Notes under the pieces: generated by a model
The model's input: the letters and a program-made list of their open reading frames with translations, nothing else
Database searches by the model: none
What the model was told of the DNA's origin: nothing
Made by a program: the position numbers and the translations under genes
DNA from: Yaniella flava
Lineage (GTDB): Bacteria; Actinomycetota; Actinomycetes; Actinomycetales; Micrococcaceae
Assembly: GCF_039529295.1 (NCBI RefSeq)
Contig: NZ_BAAAMN010000014.1
Location: 1 to 64,000 of the forward strand
Direction: 5' to 3'
Length of the DNA: 64,000 nucleotides
Part shown: positions 24,648 to 32,743 of the stretch, piece by piece
Numbering within the stretch: the stretch's first letter is position 1
How the letters are laid out: the number at the start of each line of letters is the position of its first letter

Positions 24648-24649
24648 AG

Positions 24650-25465
24650 CTATTTCTCTACTTCGGATTGTATTTCGTGCCATTTGGAGACCGTCCACTC
24701 AATTGCATTGTTGACCAGCTGAGAATGCTGTTCATTGAAAAGTATCGATTCGTGTGTTGCTTCTCGGTTTTCGAAAGAAGCACTTGATGCTGAGTTGGCT
24801 AGTATTTCCTGCACAAACCGGGACTGAATAGAGTTTGAAAACCCTAGAACATCAGTCGAGACCACAGATGTTATAAGTTTGGTTTGTTGTGGAGAGAGGC
24901 CAGATTCGACCCATAGTTTGGCCGCGGATTTTGATTCTCGATATGCGTCAATCCAAAACTTAGACTTTCTCATCTCTAAGGACATTGTATTACTGGATTC
25001 AGGCGGTAGCTGTTGTACTCCATCCAATTCTTCAGGCGGTAGCTTACCGCCAAAGAATGTTCGCACAATCCGCCGGAGAAGCGCTTGGTTTAGTCGTAAG
25101 TAGCTAAAATTCGTATCAGCACCAGGTGTGAATTGCGCCGGTGGTGAGGGGTCAACAAGAACGAGCCCTGCGACACGGGAACCAAAATAGTGTGCGTGTG
25201 CCCGTACTAGCAATGCACCAACCGAATGTCCGACCAGGATAACTGGTTCAGCCCTATCCTCGAATCCTATATTTGCTAATTGTCGTTCAAGAACCGCTGT
25301 ATAGTTCTGTTTTCTGAAGCAGGCATCAAATGCTGATTCAGCAGCTCTTTGGACGAGGATTACCTCATATTTGGAAGGCTCCAACCTAGACGCCACCCAA
25401 GCCCAAGAAGAAGGTCCGGACATAAGTCCGTTTTCAAATATGATGATGAAACGCTGCTTCTTCAT
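24650..25465 (-). CDS. Alpha/beta hydrolase, 271 aa
   Basis: Nucleophile elbow GHSVG in EPVILVGHSVGALLVRAHAH, oxyanion region FENGLMSGPSSWAWVA, acid candidate VDPSPP or a later Asp, and a late His in ATHESILFNEQHS. No signal peptide, so cytoplasmic. Coupled by ATGA to the HTTM-like gene. It could cleave a leader, act as a thioesterase, or give self-protection; nothing in the sequence decides. In linaridin-type clusters a hydrolase-like protein is also present, which is one reason to consider that class. Confidence 0.8.
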   Translation of the reverse strand: MKKQRFIIIFENGLMSGPSSWAWVASRLEPSKYEVILVQRAAESAFDACFRKQNYTAVLERQLANIGFEDRAEPVILVGHSVGALLVRAHAHYFGSRVAGLVLVDPSPPAQFTPGADTNFSYLRLNQALLRRIVRTFFGGKLPPEELDGVQQLPPESSNTMSLEMRKSKFWIDAYRESKSAAKLWVESGLSPQQTKLITSVVSTDVLGFSNSIQSRFVQEILANSASSASFENREATHESILFNEQHSQLVNNAIEWTVSKWHEIQSEVEK

Positions 25466-26361
25466 TTGAGTCTCCGGAATTTTGCCCAGGACTCTAGCAT
25501 CGGTAGCGTAGACGGCTTATACAAAAATTGCCGGACAGTTTCATCTAATATGGGATGAAAAGAGGCAAAGGCCCACATGAACCTGTTTAAACCCATTACT
25601 ATAGCTATAGATATGTGCATAGTAACCATTGAAATCTGCCATATTCTACGGATCGGTGTCGGCAAAAATACCATCACTGGTGCTGATACTTCTCCGATGA
25701 TCACTGACCAAGCAATTGCCTTCCTAATTGCTGGGTAGCGGACCATCAAATTATTGAACTCAACACCGCCATAAGAGACAGTGCGGGTAATCCCAATCAT
25801 TGCATCGCCCGACCGCCATACGGGAGAGATAAGTTTGACATATCCCGAAGTAAAGTAGGAGAGGATACATTGTCCGCTAATAAAAAGAGAAGCACTACGC
25901 TCCATCTTGCTCCCGGGTTTTGAAAACGATGCGACTAATTGTCCTGCTTGTTGCACTACCAAACCCTGGTCCGCCCCGTCTTGTCCAAGTCCTGCCGCCC
26001 TAGTATTTTGGTATATTTGTGTGGTTGCTTGCACAACTCTGGCGATTTTTGCCAAACGCTGTCGCGGCTTAGAGACGAGCAGAGTTATAGAAGCACCAAG
26101 TTTGACACCAGCAGTAATACGGTTAGCGGTGTGAGAAAATAGCGGCTGCACAAAACTGGAACGCATAAATCGCGGATATTGAATGCGTACAACACGCCAG
26201 GGCAAGTATTCAGAACGCTTGGCTTTATTGGAATCTAGAAGGTCCTCAATTGATTCAGCCACAAAACCAAATTGCGCAAAAATATCTGCTCGTCTAAAAG
26301 CGTTCAACACACTGCTGTGTGGTATTGTATCTCCGTGTTTATTTTGTTTTCTTGTTAGCAT
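25462..26361 (-). CDS. HTTM-like membrane protein, 299 aa
   Basis: Several hydrophobic segments: ITAGVKLGASITLLVSK, SASLFISGQCILSYFTSGYV, KAIAWSVIIGEVSAPVMVFL and ISMVTMHISIAIVMGLNRFM. The stretch GLGQDGADQ followed by a membrane helix with KLISPVW and GDAM resembles the HTTM fold of vitamin K-dependent gamma-carboxylase relatives (SdpB family). SdpB helps mature the SDP peptide toxin. I infer a peptide-modifying or maturation role. The start overlaps the upstream stop by seven bases; the next gene overlaps by ATGA. Confidence 0.65.
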   Translation of the reverse strand: MLTRKQNKHGDTIPHSSVLNAFRRADIFAQFGFVAESIEDLLDSNKAKRSEYLPWRVVRIQYPRFMRSSFVQPLFSHTANRITAGVKLGASITLLVSKPRQRLAKIARVVQATTQIYQNTRAAGLGQDGADQGLVVQQAGQLVASFSKPGSKMERSASLFISGQCILSYFTSGYVKLISPVWRSGDAMIGITRTVSYGGVEFNNLMVRYPAIRKAIAWSVIIGEVSAPVMVFLPTPIRRIWQISMVTMHISIAIVMGLNRFMWAFASFHPILDETVRQFLYKPSTLPMLESWAKFRRLK

Positions 26362-27185
26362 GAATTACCTGTTTCGAACGGTACTGAGTATTTAGCGGAT
26401 TCTGGCTTCAGAGCGATTTCCGTCAGGCGCCTTTCGATGGCTGACACTAATGCGCCCGTTTTGCCTGAGAAATTTAAAGCATATGCGGCGTAAATCTTTG
26501 GGCCATCAAAACCACTCATTACCAGAGCGCCTGCGCGAAACCCTGGTATTTCACCTCTCTTGCCGCGGATTTTTGTTTTCTTATGTTTGTGCAGTACTGG
26601 CAAGAACAGCTCTGAGCGGAGATTATCGACTTTTAGCTCTGTCTCATCAAGCAGTCGAAGTGTTTTCGCAAGGTTTTTCGTGGTGTTCCGATACCAGGCG
26701 GAATCACCTGCGGTAAAGCTGAGTACTATTTGTTCGTCTATGAGCGGGGGCAGGGAGATAACCCCATGAAGTGGGGAGCCGACAAGGTGATTTCTAATTT
26801 CATTAGCTAGCACATCTGCTGCGGCGTTGGAGCTGTACCGCATCATATATACGATTGCTCGCGATAATCGTACTTTTTTACTTATTGAATTCAGGTCTAA
26901 TCCATCAGCAAGCAGGCTTCTTTCATGAGCTCCGGCATCGGTGCCTGGCCGATAAAACTGGTTTAGCAATTTGATTTCAATCTCAGTATTCAAGATTTTG
27001 CTGTCGATGGCAGCTAAACGCATCAAACCATATAATGTAAAGATTTTTTGCGCGGAGGCCAGGACCATAGGGGCCCTAACCCCCGCGCTCCAAAACCGCT
27101 GGTCTTGCATACCAAAGAGACTAAACCGATCCATGTTTGCCTTTATCCAGTTATCTGCGCGCACACGGTTTGAATTTATATCCAC
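26355..27185 (-). CDS. Beta-lactamase-fold serine hydrolase, 276 aa
   Basis: Class A-like order of motifs: SAQK (SxxK, about residue 44), YSSNAA (SxN, about 116), and KRGEIPGFRAGALVMSGFD (KTG replaced by KRG). No signal peptide, unlike secreted beta-lactamases, so it may act in the cytoplasm or be exported another way. Similar proteins cleave or modify peptides in some natural product clusters. GTG start after GGAGAA, 32 bases downstream of the peptide gene, so probably co-transcribed. Resistance to beta-lactams is not implied. Confidence 0.75.
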   Translation of the reverse strand: MDINSNRVRADNWIKANMDRFSLFGMQDQRFWSAGVRAPMVLASAQKIFTLYGLMRLAAIDSKILNTEIEIKLLNQFYRPGTDAGAHERSLLADGLDLNSISKKVRLSRAIVYMMRYSSNAAADVLANEIRNHLVGSPLHGVISLPPLIDEQIVLSFTAGDSAWYRNTTKNLAKTLRLLDETELKVDNLRSELFLPVLHKHKKTKIRGKRGEIPGFRAGALVMSGFDGPKIYAAYALNFSGKTGALVSAIERRLTEIALKPESAKYSVPFETGNSC

Positions 27186-27217
27186 GGTTTATTTCTCCAA
27201 ATAGGCAAGGCCTTGTT

Positions 27218-27502
27218 TTACGATTCGTAGAGTCGAATGAGATCATGTATAGATGGAGTATCATCGCCTGTCTGTTGATCTAGAGATATTTCATTATCGA
27301 TCGCTCCTCCAACAGCAGTTGTCCACTGAGTAATCGTGGCTGCCGTCAGCAAAGCCGTTGTTGTCAGAAACCCAGGCGTGCCCATTACTAGACCATGGTC
27401 TTCACCTAGCACCTGAAAACCATCACTCTTGAGGGCCACAGAGTTTGCAGCATTCTCCACGCTTCCACTGATATCTAGTGGTGCTTTTCCGGTTGTAATC
27501 AT
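27218..27502 (-). CDS. Candidate precursor peptide, 94 aa
   Basis: First gene of the operon, ATG after AGGGGTG. The N-terminal 40 residues are polar (MITTGKAPLDISGSVENA), then comes a hydrophobic Thr-rich stretch of about 30 residues (LVMGTPGFLTTTALLTAATI, ending TTAVGGA), then an acidic tail (ISLDQQTGDDTPSIHDLIR). No Cys and no lipobox. I infer a leader, a membrane-active core and a tail, as in SDP-like peptides; the Thr cluster after a TP pair also recalls linaridins. Neither class can be assigned. It might instead be a small membrane subunit. An operator-like palindrome lies upstream. Confidence 0.6.
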   Translation of the reverse strand: MITTGKAPLDISGSVENAANSVALKSDGFQVLGEDHGLVMGTPGFLTTTALLTAATITQWTTAVGGAIDNEISLDQQTGDDTPSIHDLIRLYES

Positions 27503-27553
27503 TTTATTTCACCCCTCTCTTTACGACAATATGGCCATTCCAGCGCCATGTGA

Positions 27554-27569
27554 CATACTTTACAGTATG
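27554..27569. promoter_or_regulatory. Palindrome upstream of the peptide gene
   Basis: CATACT-TTAC-AGTATG, a perfect inverted repeat 52 bases before ATG 27502, suited to a TetR dimer; a half-like AGTATG recurs near 23299 upstream of secA2. The rest of 27503-27762 holds no gene that I can see. Confidence 0.5.
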
Positions 27570-27762
27570 GTCTGTTACGTTTGAAGACCTCATTCAACAA
27601 ACTTTTTCTGGAGCAGTCATAAAATCTTTCACTCGTAGCTTCGCAGAATGAGAGCAGTAGATAAACCTACTTAGAAGTCCCGCAAGAGTTTTAAGCAAAT
27701 ACAGGGCCGTTCCCTACCGCCATGGTCATGGATTTCTTATGATGACTTGATTACTTGATTTT

Positions 27763-28449
27763 TTAGCATGTACCTATTAGACCTCCGACCTCTAATGCTG
27801 AGTGGATGTTCATCTTGGGGTGCGTTGCCACTGCAACTTCGGTTTCACCGAATGCCACACTGTAGTGATCTTCATGGACAGCCACACCGTAATCGTCTTG
27901 TGGGCCTACGATGTGGAAGATGTGGGCTGCTTTGTACCGCGGTTGGCGCAATAGCAGTCCGATGACTACATCAAGTTGAGCCTGTTGTCCCCCTGCATCT
28001 TCGATACGTTCTGGGGTTCCTTCAAGGAAATAGCTCACTCCAGGGTGATGCACTTCTAGAGACTTGGCTAGTTCGATCAGCTGAGGGATGCCAGGGTCAT
28101 CATGTTTTTGCATAACGGCATACAGCTGGTTGTAGAGGTCAATGATGGAGGGCATCGTCCCTTTGAGCGCTTTCAGTGCAGCCTCAAGACGGTCTTTGAC
28201 TGGCAGATTCAGGATGATGGTGTTGCCCAATTCGGAAGCGTGATGTCCTGCATAGCTGTCGTAGATCAGTGACCACCGGTTCGCTATCAAGCGCATTTGA
28301 TGAATATTTTCTGCGTTCTTGAATTCTTCTAAGAGACGTTTTGCCTCAGTTCTCAGTGAACCGGTCTCATGTAGGGCGTATTCTTCCAACATTTCATGAA
28401 ACTGATCAGTGGTCAGCTCCAAAACATCTGGTTCGATGTGACGTGTCAT
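27763..28449 (-). CDS. Hypothetical protein, 228 aa
   Basis: Begins MTRHIEPDVLELTTDQFHEM; all-helical N-terminal half (LHETGSLRTEAKRLLEEFKN), then a beta-rich part ending VAFGETEVAVATHPKMNIHS. The part from about 145 (LDVVIGLLLRQPRYKAAHIF) looks like a separate domain. No family recognised. The ATG overlaps the stop of the gene upstream, so the pair is coupled. It resumes backbone-type composition after the cargo island. Confidence 0.7.
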   Translation of the reverse strand: MTRHIEPDVLELTTDQFHEMLEEYALHETGSLRTEAKRLLEEFKNAENIHQMRLIANRWSLIYDSYAGHHASELGNTIILNLPVKDRLEAALKALKGTMPSIIDLYNQLYAVMQKHDDPGIPQLIELAKSLEVHHPGVSYFLEGTPERIEDAGGQQAQLDVVIGLLLRQPRYKAAHIFHIVGPQDDYGVAVHEDHYSVAFGETEVAVATHPKMNIHSALEVGGLIGTC

Positions 28450-28451
28450 GA

Positions 28452-28745
28452 CTACGCCACCTGCCCGGTGTTCGGCGCGATCCACACACCGTCACTCCAG
28501 CGTGATTCGCCGTAAGCACTCTTCCGGTGATCCATGATCTTGTTCGTGATCAGCTCATCACCAAGCGTGGTGAAGTCCCATGATTGGTTGGCAAATTCGT
28601 AGAGTTCATCTGCGGCGTCCAGGTCGAATTCACCCATGATGGGGTCAATGAATTCGCGCAGTAAATTTTTTGCATCGGTTTTCTTGTGAGTATGAGGTGG
28701 CGCAATACGGCTGGCACTGTGCCGCTTGGCCAAAGGTGTTGTCAT
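28452..28745 (-). CDS. Hypothetical protein, 97 aa
   Basis: Begins MTTPLAKRHSASRIAPPHTH. The first five residues recall the tagged family, but the NRTNDGKY and HSEAD parts are missing. The rest is acidic and helical (FDLDAADELYEFANQSW) and ends WIAPNTGQVA. AGGAG site upstream; box 48 bases before the ATG. First gene of a two-gene operon. Confidence 0.7.
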   Translation of the reverse strand: MTTPLAKRHSASRIAPPHTHKKTDAKNLLREFIDPIMGEFDLDAADELYEFANQSWDFTTLGDELITNKIMDHRKSAYGESRWSDGVWIAPNTGQVA

Positions 28746-28793
28746 GACAGATCGGCTCCTAGGTCGGTGGATTACTTGTATCTCACCTGAACA

Positions 28794-28801
28794 GTGTCCG
28801 G
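28794..28801 (-). promoter_or_regulatory. CCGGACAC box
   Basis: 48 nt upstream of ATG 28745 (AGGAG site); first box after the 10.5-kb box-free cargo island. Confidence 0.7.
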
Positions 28802-28850
28802 CAGTGCAGTTCAGCACAGAACGGTTTCAGTTTTTGAGAAAATGCGAAAC

Positions 28851-28893
28851 AAAAACAGCCGGCCAAGCACCATAAAAGGTACTCGGCCGGCTG
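28851..28893 (-). terminator. Intrinsic terminator
   Basis: CAGCCGGCC with GGCCGGCTG, followed on the minus strand by GTTTTTG; ends the operon of the zincin-like gene. Confidence 0.85.
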
Positions 28894-28910
28894 CTATATA
28901 GACAGTAGAT

Positions 28911-30752
28911 TTAGACTGCTACTGGTTCGCGCTGCTCTGTTTCTGCCGCGCCGGTGTCTGCTGCTGTTTGCTTTTGTCCAATAGTGGCCATGGCACCCAA
29001 CACAAAGGCCCGGTGATCAGTGTCGGCCTCATAGCGTCCAGCCCCCACCAGACCGCCGTATTTCCCTGAGAACACAGCTTCAACCCCCACGGAGAGTACT
29101 TCGTGGGCGTTTTTTCGACCATATTCTTTGCCAATGTAAGACGTCACGAAGTTGTCTGGCCGCGCCACCTCTCGAACACCGTTGCCCGGGTAAAGGTCAA
29201 TCAAATCTTCCCGTTGACCGTTTTCATGCGTGGTGCGGCGCTTTAAGAAGGCTTCTTCCATATCTCCGATGCCTGGTACGACCTTTTCAAACCGGTGTGA
29301 CATCTCGTGTGCCGTGGTGGAGAACGCTACGCCATGTGAGCTATCGCCGCGCTGGGCTGGGTCGTTGCCAGAGTGGGTTGCTGGGTTGGTGGTGATTTCT
29401 GGTGCAACCTCAGCTTCCACGGTCTCCATGCGGTTTTGTGGACGGCGCCAGACGAGGTCACCGCGGCCATTGTCGGTGTAGTACATCTCCCAGTGATTGC
29501 CTTTTGGCCGGTTGCTGTGGCTGACATCGCCGCCGTGGCGCATCCGTTGGACCTGCCAGTGTTCTTCGACCATCACCGTCTGGAATGGTGCAGCACCGGC
29601 ACCTTCGAGCTCTTCTTCGGTAGCTTCACGCCAAGTTCTCGTGCCGTCGTCGTAGCCACCCTTGCCAAATGAGCTGTTCTCAAAGTCTTCTTCGGAGTCA
29701 AACAATTTGACCTTCTGTGATCGGACTCGCTTCTTCTTTTCCAACAGCCTGCGGTCGGCATAGTGGGCGCGACGTTTCGAGATTCGAGCGTAGACATCTG
29801 GGCCGGCATTATGCTGATAAATCCACTCAGATGGGTAGATTTCTGCAACCTGTTGGAATGCAGCTGCCGACTTCTTCGTGGTGCGGTCACTCCAAGTGGT
29901 GTCCCCGCCCAGGTCACGCAGCTCAGATAGGGTTTCGACGTAGGCGTCGGAAAGCTTGGTCAGAGACTCTGATTGGTCTTCTTCGTAGAATCCTCGTGCA
30001 AGATCACGACGCAGTTCGCCCTGTTTTGATCGCAATTGGTTGGAACGAGTGTTGAGCGCAAGCATTTCATCGCTGTATTTAGCATCCGTCAGCTCCTTGC
30101 GCGCCTGATCTACCTGCTTTTGGGCCTGCTGAGCGTCGTAGGAATTCGCACCGTAGGTTTTCATCATGTGCTCACGGTTTTTGACCGCTCTGTTGAACAC
30201 ATCGTGAGCCGAGGCCTCCAGACCTCGCTGCTGCTCTACGATGTCTTCGAGTTCAGCCCCGAGTTCATCGAGTGCTTCGTTGGTTTGGATGCGGAAGAGC
30301 TCACCCTGGGCTGGCAGTCGGCCAACGGAGACCCCGGCACGTTGCTCCGCTTCGGTGGCCACTGTGTAGCCGACTTGGATGACCGCTGCTTCGGCGGCTT
30401 CGGTGACCGTGTCTTTGCCCATCTGATCTTTGAGACGTAATGCGGCATCGACGGCTGCTTTGCCATACATTTCTTCGTAGCGTTCACGGTTTTCTTCGGT
30501 CACATGGTTCAGCAGCTGGGCGTAGCTCTGGTTGTGATGACGGTGATCGGTCAGTAGCGAGATGTCTTGGGCTACCGCGTTGAGTTGGGCTGGCTCCCAC
30601 ACGTGATCTGCTGGGATTTCAAAGGTGCCACCCTCACCAATGACCGATGCACGAGCATCGTTGGCGGCACGTCGAGCTTTACGGTAGGCGGCGCGGTATG
30701 CGGGGTCTGATGAGGGGCAACGACGGCCACCATCGGCGATGGACCGGCACAT
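28911..30752 (-). CDS. Large protein with zincin-like C-terminal domain, 613 aa
   Basis: The N-terminus MCRSIADGGRRCPSSDPAYR resembles the short Cys motif seen on many actinophage and mobile-element proteins. A long charged coil (about 150-350) follows. The C-terminal domain has HEMSH at 482-486 and AHEVLSVGVEAVF at about 549-561, the usual layout of an HExxH metallopeptidase with a Glu third ligand. The tagged protein at 52240 has a similar end (HEMAH). It may be a toxin, a processing protease or a structural protein with a dead zincin; the active-site residues appear complete. Its start overlaps the previous stop (TAATG). Confidence 0.7.
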   Translation of the reverse strand: MCRSIADGGRRCPSSDPAYRAAYRKARRAANDARASVIGEGGTFEIPADHVWEPAQLNAVAQDISLLTDHRHHNQSYAQLLNHVTEENRERYEEMYGKAAVDAALRLKDQMGKDTVTEAAEAAVIQVGYTVATEAEQRAGVSVGRLPAQGELFRIQTNEALDELGAELEDIVEQQRGLEASAHDVFNRAVKNREHMMKTYGANSYDAQQAQKQVDQARKELTDAKYSDEMLALNTRSNQLRSKQGELRRDLARGFYEEDQSESLTKLSDAYVETLSELRDLGGDTTWSDRTTKKSAAAFQQVAEIYPSEWIYQHNAGPDVYARISKRRAHYADRRLLEKKKRVRSQKVKLFDSEEDFENSSFGKGGYDDGTRTWREATEEELEGAGAAPFQTVMVEEHWQVQRMRHGGDVSHSNRPKGNHWEMYYTDNGRGDLVWRRPQNRMETVEAEVAPEITTNPATHSGNDPAQRGDSSHGVAFSTTAHEMSHRFEKVVPGIGDMEEAFLKRRTTHENGQREDLIDLYPGNGVREVARPDNFVTSYIGKEYGRKNAHEVLSVGVEAVFSGKYGGLVGAGRYEADTDHRAFVLGAMATIGQKQTAADTGAAETEQREPVAV

Positions 30753-31129
30753 TAGCTGCTCACCTCGCTGTCAGCGGTGATGTCTTCGAGTTCTTCATTG
30801 ATGACATCTTCGCCTTCTTCGGTATTGACGTAGCCAAGATGAGGTTCGATCTGGATGGCTTCAGCAACCTCATCTGGAGCCTCGGTGACGATGCAGCGTC
30901 CCGGCCAGTACCCGGCCATAGCAGCCAATGCGCCCAACGGGTCTTCATAGGATGCTGTGATGACCTGGTTGAAGACATTGAGTTCGATTTCACCGGCGGC
31001 CATGTGCTCGGCAAATGTGACGATTTCTTCATCGCCTATGAAATGTCCGTCGTTCCATGCTGCGGTTTTATCGGCCACAGCGACCGCGATAGTTGGACCG
31101 GTTTCGTACCGGATACCTGTGCTGGTCAT
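30752..31129 (-). CDS. Acidic hypothetical protein, 125 aa
   Basis: Begins MTSTGIRYETGPTIAVAVAD after AAGGAG. Acidic, with ALAAMAGYWPGRCIVTEAPD and an extremely Glu-rich end (EEGEDVINEELEDITADSE). No family recognised. It could be a partner or inhibitor for the zincin-like protein, with which it overlaps; this is positional inference only. Box 35 bases upstream. Confidence 0.7.
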   Translation of the reverse strand: MTSTGIRYETGPTIAVAVADKTAAWNDGHFIGDEEIVTFAEHMAAGEIELNVFNQVITASYEDPLGALAAMAGYWPGRCIVTEAPDEVAEAIQIEPHLGYVNTEEGEDVINEELEDITADSEVSS

Positions 31130-31164
31130 AATGACTCCTTGATAGTTGCGGGTGCATGATGGGA

Positions 31165-31172
31165 GTGTCCGG
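31165..31172 (-). promoter_or_regulatory. CCGGACAC box within a palindrome
   Basis: 35 nt upstream of ATG 31129. Here box and half-site merge into GTGTCCCCGGACAC, a perfect 14-bp palindrome. Confidence 0.7.
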
Positions 31173-31199
31173 GGACACCTGTGCGCCGCCGTATAGGAA

Positions 31200-31484
31200 T
31201 CAGAGCATGGCCACGCTCCAAGACTTGTAGAGCTCAGAACGGTCTTGCATCATCAGTGCCATGCAGATGGCAAAGCCTACGAATGCAACAAAGGTGGGTG
31301 CTGCATACCAGCTGTTGGTCTTCTTGTTGACCAGCGTGGTGGTCGTGAAGATCAGCGTTGAGACGGTGGCGATACTGAAAACCGCCATGAGGATATTGTT
31401 GACGACCCTGTGGTGATAGGCATCATTGATGAACTTCACCCAGTCGGGGTTCGTGTTGATGTACTCGATGAGAGCATCGATCAC
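31200..31484 (-). CDS. Small membrane protein, 94 aa
   Basis: Begins MIDALIEYINTNPDWVKFIN; two or three hydrophobic stretches (NILMAVFSIATVSTLIFTTT, APTFVAFVGFAICMALMM). Third gene of a box-driven operon of three small membrane proteins (31928 to 31200). I recognise no family; such clusters in conjugative elements can encode pilin-like or channel parts. Confidence 0.6.
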   Translation of the reverse strand: MIDALIEYINTNPDWVKFINDAYHHRVVNNILMAVFSIATVSTLIFTTTTLVNKKTNSWYAAPTFVAFVGFAICMALMMQDRSELYKSWSVAML

Positions 31485-31485
31485 C

Positions 31486-31686
31486 CTACATCACCCCGGT
31501 GGCGTAGAAGACGGTGATCAAAGCGAATAGTGCCGCGGCTGAAGTCATGGTGAGCGAGAGCAGTCGGGCCTGGTGATCTGGCTCCGCATCGTTTTGCGAG
31601 TCTCGATATCGGCGGTGAAACACAATGACGCCAATGCTGAGCGTGGCGACAGCGCAGACCAAGGTGACAACGGTAAAAATGCTCAC
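31486..31686 (-). CDS. Small membrane protein, 66 aa
   Basis: GTG start MSIFTVVTLVCAVATLSIGV just after the stop of the previous gene, with GGTGG before it; a second helix LTMTSAAALFALITVFYATG. Second gene of the operon. Two helices and a charged loop (RRYRDSQNDAEPDHQ). Function unknown. Confidence 0.6.
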   Translation of the reverse strand: MSIFTVVTLVCAVATLSIGVIVFHRRYRDSQNDAEPDHQARLLSLTMTSAAALFALITVFYATGVM

Positions 31687-31688
31687 AG

Positions 31689-31928
31689 CTACCACCCGAG
31701 TACGGTGTGGGTAAACGCCCAGGCGCACGCTGCGATGATCGCAATGTAGCCGATGATCTGGATGTCGAGATGTTGTTCCATGGGGTCGTCAGAAGTTGTA
31801 CCGGCAGCACGTAGCTTCACAGCTTTGACGAGGTAGTAGACGCAGACAGCAATAACCAATGGCATCACTATCCCTACCGCGGTCGGTGAGATGGGGTCTG
31901 CTGCATACAGGCTAGATAATTCGTTCAT
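31689..31928 (-). CDS. Small membrane protein, 79 aa
   Basis: Begins MNELSSLYAADPISPTAVGI; helices IVMPLVIAVCVYYLVKAVKL and IQIIGYIAIIAACAWAFTHT. The ATG is 9 bases from the box, so it opens the operon. Function unknown. Confidence 0.65.
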   Translation of the reverse strand: MNELSSLYAADPISPTAVGIVMPLVIAVCVYYLVKAVKLRAAGTTSDDPMEQHLDIQIIGYIAIIAACAWAFTHTVLGW

Positions 31929-31937
31929 GCACCGACA

Positions 31938-31945
31938 GTGTCCGG
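31938..31945 (-). promoter_or_regulatory. CCGGACAC box
   Basis: Ends 9 nt before ATG 31928; last box before the box-free 32.7-36.3 kb insert. Confidence 0.75.
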
Positions 31946-31949
31946 CAGA

Positions 31950-32288
31950 TCAGATTTCCCACTTAATGAAGCGCACCGCGGTGTCGTACTGGAGGCAGTT
32001 TACTTTTCGGCCACCAGGCAGGCGTTGGATCAGTTTGACGGCATTGGGTTGGGTCCACAGGGCTTGTGCAAGGTATTTCTCGCCCTTTTTCAGGCCATGC
32101 TCGGGATCATCACGTCGCATTAGGGCGACAAATCGTGAACCCTTACGCAGACGGGAGCGGAATGCTTTAGACCGAGCTGAGTGCGGCTGGGTGGTCTGGC
32201 CGCCAGATGGTCTGCTGGTGCATCTGGCCCCAGGTTTTGCCCCGCATGTTGGGCATGGAACGCTGTTGACCGTTGGGAGTCCTGACAT
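31950..32288 (-). CDS. Zinc-finger-like element protein, 112 aa
   Basis: Begins MSGLPTVNSVPCPTCGAKPG with Cys continuing in ARCTSRPSGG and a His in TTQPHSAR, a C-x2-C-x7-C type metal site common in actinophage proteins. The rest has GLKKGEKYLAQALWTQP and VRFIKWEI. The gene at 36473 is a clear paralogue (shared ending VEFIRW). Role unknown; nucleic acid binding is likely. Confidence 0.7.
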   Translation of the reverse strand: MSGLPTVNSVPCPTCGAKPGARCTSRPSGGQTTQPHSARSKAFRSRLRKGSRFVALMRRDDPEHGLKKGEKYLAQALWTQPNAVKLIQRLPGGRKVNCLQYDTAVRFIKWEI

Positions 32289-32289
32289 G

Positions 32290-32661
32290 TTAAAAATCTC
32301 CTAATGCTGTTGAGTCGAAGTAATCCCGCGGGATGTAATGTCTCGGCCCCATGCCGTCATGAGCGAGACGGGTTGCGGGAATGCCATGAGTCGAATGCTC
32401 CATATCTACCAGGCGCATTCGGCCTTCATGCAGTGTCACGCCGTAGGCCCGGTGTGCGCCGGTGTGCGCTTTGACGAAGACTTCTGCCGGCGGCCCTGAA
32501 GGATCAGTGGCTCGCTGGACCCACATGTTCTTCAACTCGCGCTGGCTTGCTCCATGGCTGCCATCCGCGGGTACGACGTGTTGCATAGTTCGAAAGTCGT
32601 ACCACTGACCTTCTGTTCCGTAGACAGACGCTCTATAATGATTCTGACGCATAAACCGCAT
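32290..32661 (-). CDS. Hypothetical protein, 123 aa
   Basis: Chosen start MRFMRQNHYRASVYG has no ribosome site and no box. The body includes VKAHTGAHRAYGVTLHEGRM and ends RHYIPRDYFDSTALGDF. It stands one base from the zinc-finger gene. The plus-strand insert begins within 100 bases of its 5' end, so it may have lost its promoter or its original start. Confidence 0.5.
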   Translation of the reverse strand: MRFMRQNHYRASVYGTEGQWYDFRTMQHVVPADGSHGASQRELKNMWVQRATDPSGPPAEVFVKAHTGAHRAYGVTLHEGRMRLVDMEHSTHGIPATRLAHDGMGPRHYIPRDYFDSTALGDF

Positions 32662-32743
32662 GATTCTGCGGATCTTTGATAGTCTCAATGCAGCTAGCGA
32701 CAGCTATCGGCAGGCTACAATGGCAGACGTAGAAGGGTAGGGC

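Noticed and set aside
26355..27185. Beta-lactam resistance gene
   Set aside because: No signal peptide, KTG is KRG, and it sits in a peptide-type operon; only the fold is shared.
27503..27762. Possible tRNA or attachment site at the island edge
   Set aside because: No cloverleaf and no matching direct repeat with the 17.2-kb edge could be seen by eye.
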